Shown one piece after another: positions 61,585 through 64,000 of a stretch of 64,000 bases of DNA. The DNA is taken from contig NZ_JAAVGY010000006.1 in NCBI RefSeq assembly GCF_014799995.1, positions 11,609-75,608 of the forward strand, given 5' to 3'. Position numbers and translations under genes: made by a program. Source of the DNA: Helicobacter sp. (GTDB lineage: Bacteria > Campylobacterota > Campylobacteria > Campylobacterales > Helicobacteraceae). Under the pieces are notes generated by a model. The model did no database searches, was not told where the DNA came from, and saw only the letters and a list, made by a program, of their open reading frames with translations. How positions within the stretch are numbered: the stretch's first letter is position 1; each line of letters starts with the position of its first letter.

Positions 61585-62643
61585 GTGATAAATCAGCAAG
61601 AGAATTTTAAGAAATTTTTAGACCCCAAAGAAGCTTTGAAGCTGTATGATTTAGATATTTTTACACTTGGTAAAATGGCAGATTCTATCCGAAAGGATTA
61701 TTTTGGCAAAAAGGTATTTTTCAATTCCAACCGACATATTAATCCTACAAATGATTGTGCAGATATATGTAAATTTTGTGGTTTTTCTTCTCATCGCAAA
61801 AACCCAAATGCCTATACAATGGATAAAGAGCAGGTTTTAAGAATCGCTCAAGATTCCGTAGAGGCAGGCGCATTAGAATTTCATATTGTAGGCGCACATA
61901 ATCCGAAGTTAAATTTAGAATGGTATTTAGACCTTTTTGCGACACTGAAAAAAACTTTTCCACAGATTCATATCAAGGCACTTACAGCGGCGGAAGTGAA
62001 TTTTTTGAGCCATTTAAGCGGCAAGTCATATCAGGAAGTTTTGACTCTAATGGCAGAAAATGGTGTAGATTCTATGCCCGGCGGCGGTGCAGAGATTTTT
62101 GATGAAAAAATTCGCGCATTTATTTGTAAGGGCAAAGTAGATTCTGAAAATTGGCTAAAGATTCATACGATTTGGCATAGTTTAGGTAAAAAGTCTAATG
62201 CCACAATGCTTTTTGGTCATATAGAATCGCGCGAACATCGCATTAATCATCTGTTGCGGCTCTATGATGCCCAAGAAAAAAGCGGGGGATTCAATGCCTT
62301 TATTCCTCTCGTGTATCAAAAAGAAAATAACTTTTTGAATGTTAAGAACTTTCCAAGTGGGCAAGAGATTCTAAAAACAATCGCAATTGCGAGAATTTTA
62401 TTGACAAATATTCCGCATATTAAGGCGTATTGGGCGACTTTGGGCTTGAATTTGGCTCTACTTGCACAAGAGTTTGGCGCAGACGATATTGATGGAACGA
62501 TTCAAAAAGAAGCAATCCAAAGCGCAAGTGGAAGCAAGAGCGCAAATGGAATCACAAAAGATGAATTGATTGCACAGATTAAAGATGCAGGATTTTTGCC
62601 TGTTGAGAGAGATAGTTTATACAATGAGATTAGTCAATATTGA
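61585..62643 (+). CDS. mqnE: Aminofutalosine synthase (menaquinone, futalosine pathway)
   Basis: A 352-residue radical-SAM enzyme starting at GTG 61585. The cluster motif is Cys58-x3-Cys62-x2-Cys65 in NRHINPTNDCADICKFCGF. The INPTN lead and the H(I/V)VGAHNPKL segment favour MqnE over MqnC. Further on lie EVNFLSHLSG and DSMPGGGAEIF. It joins the chorismate-derived enolpyruvyl benzoate with SAM to give aminofutalosine. Menaquinone is the quinone used by NrfH and fumarate reductase, so this gene supports the respiration seen at the other end of the window. Confidence 0.93.
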   Translation: MINQQENFKKFLDPKEALKLYDLDIFTLGKMADSIRKDYFGKKVFFNSNRHINPTNDCADICKFCGFSSHRKNPNAYTMDKEQVLRIAQDSVEAGALEFHIVGAHNPKLNLEWYLDLFATLKKTFPQIHIKALTAAEVNFLSHLSGKSYQEVLTLMAENGVDSMPGGGAEIFDEKIRAFICKGKVDSENWLKIHTIWHSLGKKSNATMLFGHIESREHRINHLLRLYDAQEKSGGFNAFIPLVYQKENNFLNVKNFPSGQEILKTIAIARILLTNIPHIKAYWATLGLNLALLAQEFGADDIDGTIQKEAIQSASGSKSANGITKDELIAQIKDAGFLPVERDSLYNEISQY

Positions 62644-62664
62644 TTTCAAGATTTAGGAGGCATA

Positions 62665-63123
62665 ATGCAATATTATAGTTATGAAATGTTTAGGGAAGAT
62701 ATGAAAAAATTGGTAGATAGGATTGATTTCAATCCTGATGGCATTGTCGCAATTTCTCGTGGCGGGCTAACAATGGCACATTTTTTAGGAATCGCATTAG
62801 ATTTGAGGCGCGTTTATACGATTAACACTTCTTCGTTTTTCAATAAAGTCCAACACGAAATACAGATTTCTAACATTCCAGAGCTTGGCGGAAATCAACG
62901 CATTTTGATTGTAGATGAGATTGTAGATAGCGGCACGAGTATGGAAAAAGTATATAATATCTTAACCGGAATCAATTCTAGCATTGATTTCAAAACCGCG
63001 TGTATTTTTCACAAACCAACCGCTTGCTTTACTCCAGATTTTATTTTGCGTGAGGCAAATGATTGGGTGGAGTTTTTTTGGGAAGTGGATATTGTGAAAT
63101 CTATGCGAGAAGAGCAAAAATGA
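62665..63123 (+). CDS. gpt: Purine (xanthine-guanine type) phosphoribosyltransferase
   Basis: A 152-residue type I phosphoribosyltransferase, behind a strong AGGAGG site. The PRPP loop is RILIVDEIVDSGTSMEKV (about residues 76-93). The early VAISRGGLTMAHFLG provides the pyrophosphate loop, and NDWVEFFWE sits near the end as in bacterial Gpt. It salvages xanthine, guanine or hypoxanthine; base specificity cannot be told by eye. It overlaps the next gene by 4 bases. Confidence 0.85.
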   Translation: MQYYSYEMFREDMKKLVDRIDFNPDGIVAISRGGLTMAHFLGIALDLRRVYTINTSSFFNKVQHEIQISNIPELGGNQRILIVDEIVDSGTSMEKVYNILTGINSSIDFKTACIFHKPTACFTPDFILREANDWVEFFWEVDIVKSMREEQK

Positions 63124-64000
63124 ACATACAAAAGCACCTGCGAGAGAATGGTAATGTGATTTATGGTGATTGGAATCGCCAAACAAATTCTAAAATCAAC
63201 TTTAGGGGCAAAAATAATATTTTGTTTTTGAGCAAGCAAGCAACTTTAAGCAGTGCTGACATTAACTTTATGGGTGATAATGCGTTAATTTTCATTGGAG
63301 ATAGTTGCTTTAAAGGAAGAATTTTGATTTTTACAAATTGCTTGTGTTACATAGGGAATGCTCTTGGGCAAAGTGCTACTAATATGTCTTTGAATATCAC
63401 AAGTGAGAGTTATTGCATTATTGGTAATGATTGCTTATTTTCTTGGGGAATTTGCATTGAGAATAGCGACCATCACCCAATTTTTGATTGCCAAACACAC
63501 ATTTGCCTTAATGTCTCTCATAGGAATTGTTTGATAGGGGATCATGTGTGGGTGGGGCAATGGGCTTGGATACTTAAAAACACCTTTTTGGCAAGCGGGA
63601 GTATTATAGGAGCAAAAGCAGTTGCGACAAAAATCTATTATTCTAATACCGCGAATGTTGGAATCCCTGCAAAGCAAACACGAAAAGGAGTTTTTTGGAA
63701 TGGAAGTTTAATTAAAGATTCCACAAAAGAAAAAATCAGACAATTAGAAAAAGTTCAAACTAATGATTTCAAATTCTCCTACGACCAAGATTCTTTCCTC
63801 TCCCCTAAAGCCATAGAATTGAAGTTAGAATCCTTACAAAGCGCACAAGAGAAGCTAGAGTTTGTCTATGATTATTTGTATTGCAATACAAATAAGAATC
63901 GTTTTGCTTATTTTGAGAATTGTCCCTTTGAGATTCCTTTACCTTTAATGCCAAAACAATTTGAGAAATTAAACTTTGAGATTATAAAATCTCCAACTCT
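63120..64000 (+). CDS. Hexapeptide-repeat acyltransferase-like protein, 3' end cut by the window
   Basis: The frame starts at ATG 63120, overlapping gpt by 4 bases, and is open to the window edge (about 293 codons). Residues about 25-185 form a left-handed beta helix. The catalytic-type His loop IENSDHHPIFD is near 115, followed by RNCLIGDHVWVGQWAWILKN, SGSIIGAKAVAT and the closing NVGIPAKQTRKGVFW. This resembles O- or N-acetyltransferases that decorate polysaccharides. Beyond residue 190 there is an extra helical region of at least 100 residues that I do not recognise. Confidence 0.8.
   Translation, partial: MNIQKHLRENGNVIYGDWNRQTNSKINFRGKNNILFLSKQATLSSADINFMGDNALIFIGDSCFKGRILIFTNCLCYIGNALGQSATNMSLNITSESYCIIGNDCLFSWGICIENSDHHPIFDCQTHICLNVSHRNCLIGDHVWVGQWAWILKNTFLASGSIIGAKAVATKIYYSNTANVGIPAKQTRKGVFWNGSLIKDSTKEKIRQLEKVQTNDFKFSYDQDSFLSPKAIELKLESLQSAQEKLEFVYDYLYCNTNKNRFAYFENCPFEIPLPLMPKQFEKLNFEIIKSPT

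Overview
The window comes from a low-GC member of the Campylobacterota, most likely an enterohepatic-type Helicobacter. The support is gene content and order. There is an nrfHA nitrite reductase whose NrfA has CX2CH at all five hemes. There is a valS-fliW pair, an accA-fabF-acpP-fabG block, a flgA-ubiX pair, a 401-residue DapD, a split CetA/CetB energy-taxis pair and the futalosine menaquinone enzyme MqnE. The species cannot be fixed from the sequence alone. No rRNA, tRNA, IS element, prophage or CRISPR array was seen.

Layout: 1-7.7 kb holds a truncated periplasmic peptidyl-prolyl isomerase, nrfHA behind a well-spaced CRP/FNR-type box, the aspA-dcuA fumarate-generating operon and a MATE exporter. 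7.7-11.4 kb is an accessory stretch with hemD, a rhodanese, a BspA-like repeat lipoprotein, a gene broken by two homopolymer frameshifts, an XRE regulator and palindromic repeats. 11.4-19.6 kb has a PepSY-type membrane protein, the yejABEF peptide importer, selD (itself a selenoprotein, read through an in-frame TGA with a SECIS-like hairpin) and a divergent TauE/SafE permease. 19.7-31 kb carries valS, fliW, a UvrD-like helicase, an HI0933-type flavoprotein, the fatty-acid block and yaaA. 31-37 kb has rsmE, two pseudopilin genes and an AT-rich restriction-modification island: a fused m5C + m6A methyltransferase with an A10 tract, followed by an HNH nuclease. 37-43 kb has ubiX, flgA, copA, nrdB, a nitrilase-family amidase and pcm. 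43-48.5 kb is a co-directional group: Na/Pi transporter, LTxxQ-like periplasmic protein, response regulator, histidine kinase and Ppx/GppA phosphatase. 48.6-64 kb has NDH-2, dapD, a chemoreceptor, a luciferase-like oxidoreductase, mutY, luxS, ligA, cetB-cetA, mqnE, a purine phosphoribosyltransferase and a truncated hexapeptide acyltransferase.

The genes describe a motile, microaerobic to anaerobic respirer that reduces nitrite and fumarate, makes menaquinone by the futalosine route, uses selenium and imports peptides. The strongest pattern not explained by genes is a family of intergenic palindromes. Conserved outer arms enclose inner stems that differ in sequence from copy to copy but stay self-complementary, and a second conserved module often lies beside them. 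Copies occupy nearly every long gene-free gap in the window.
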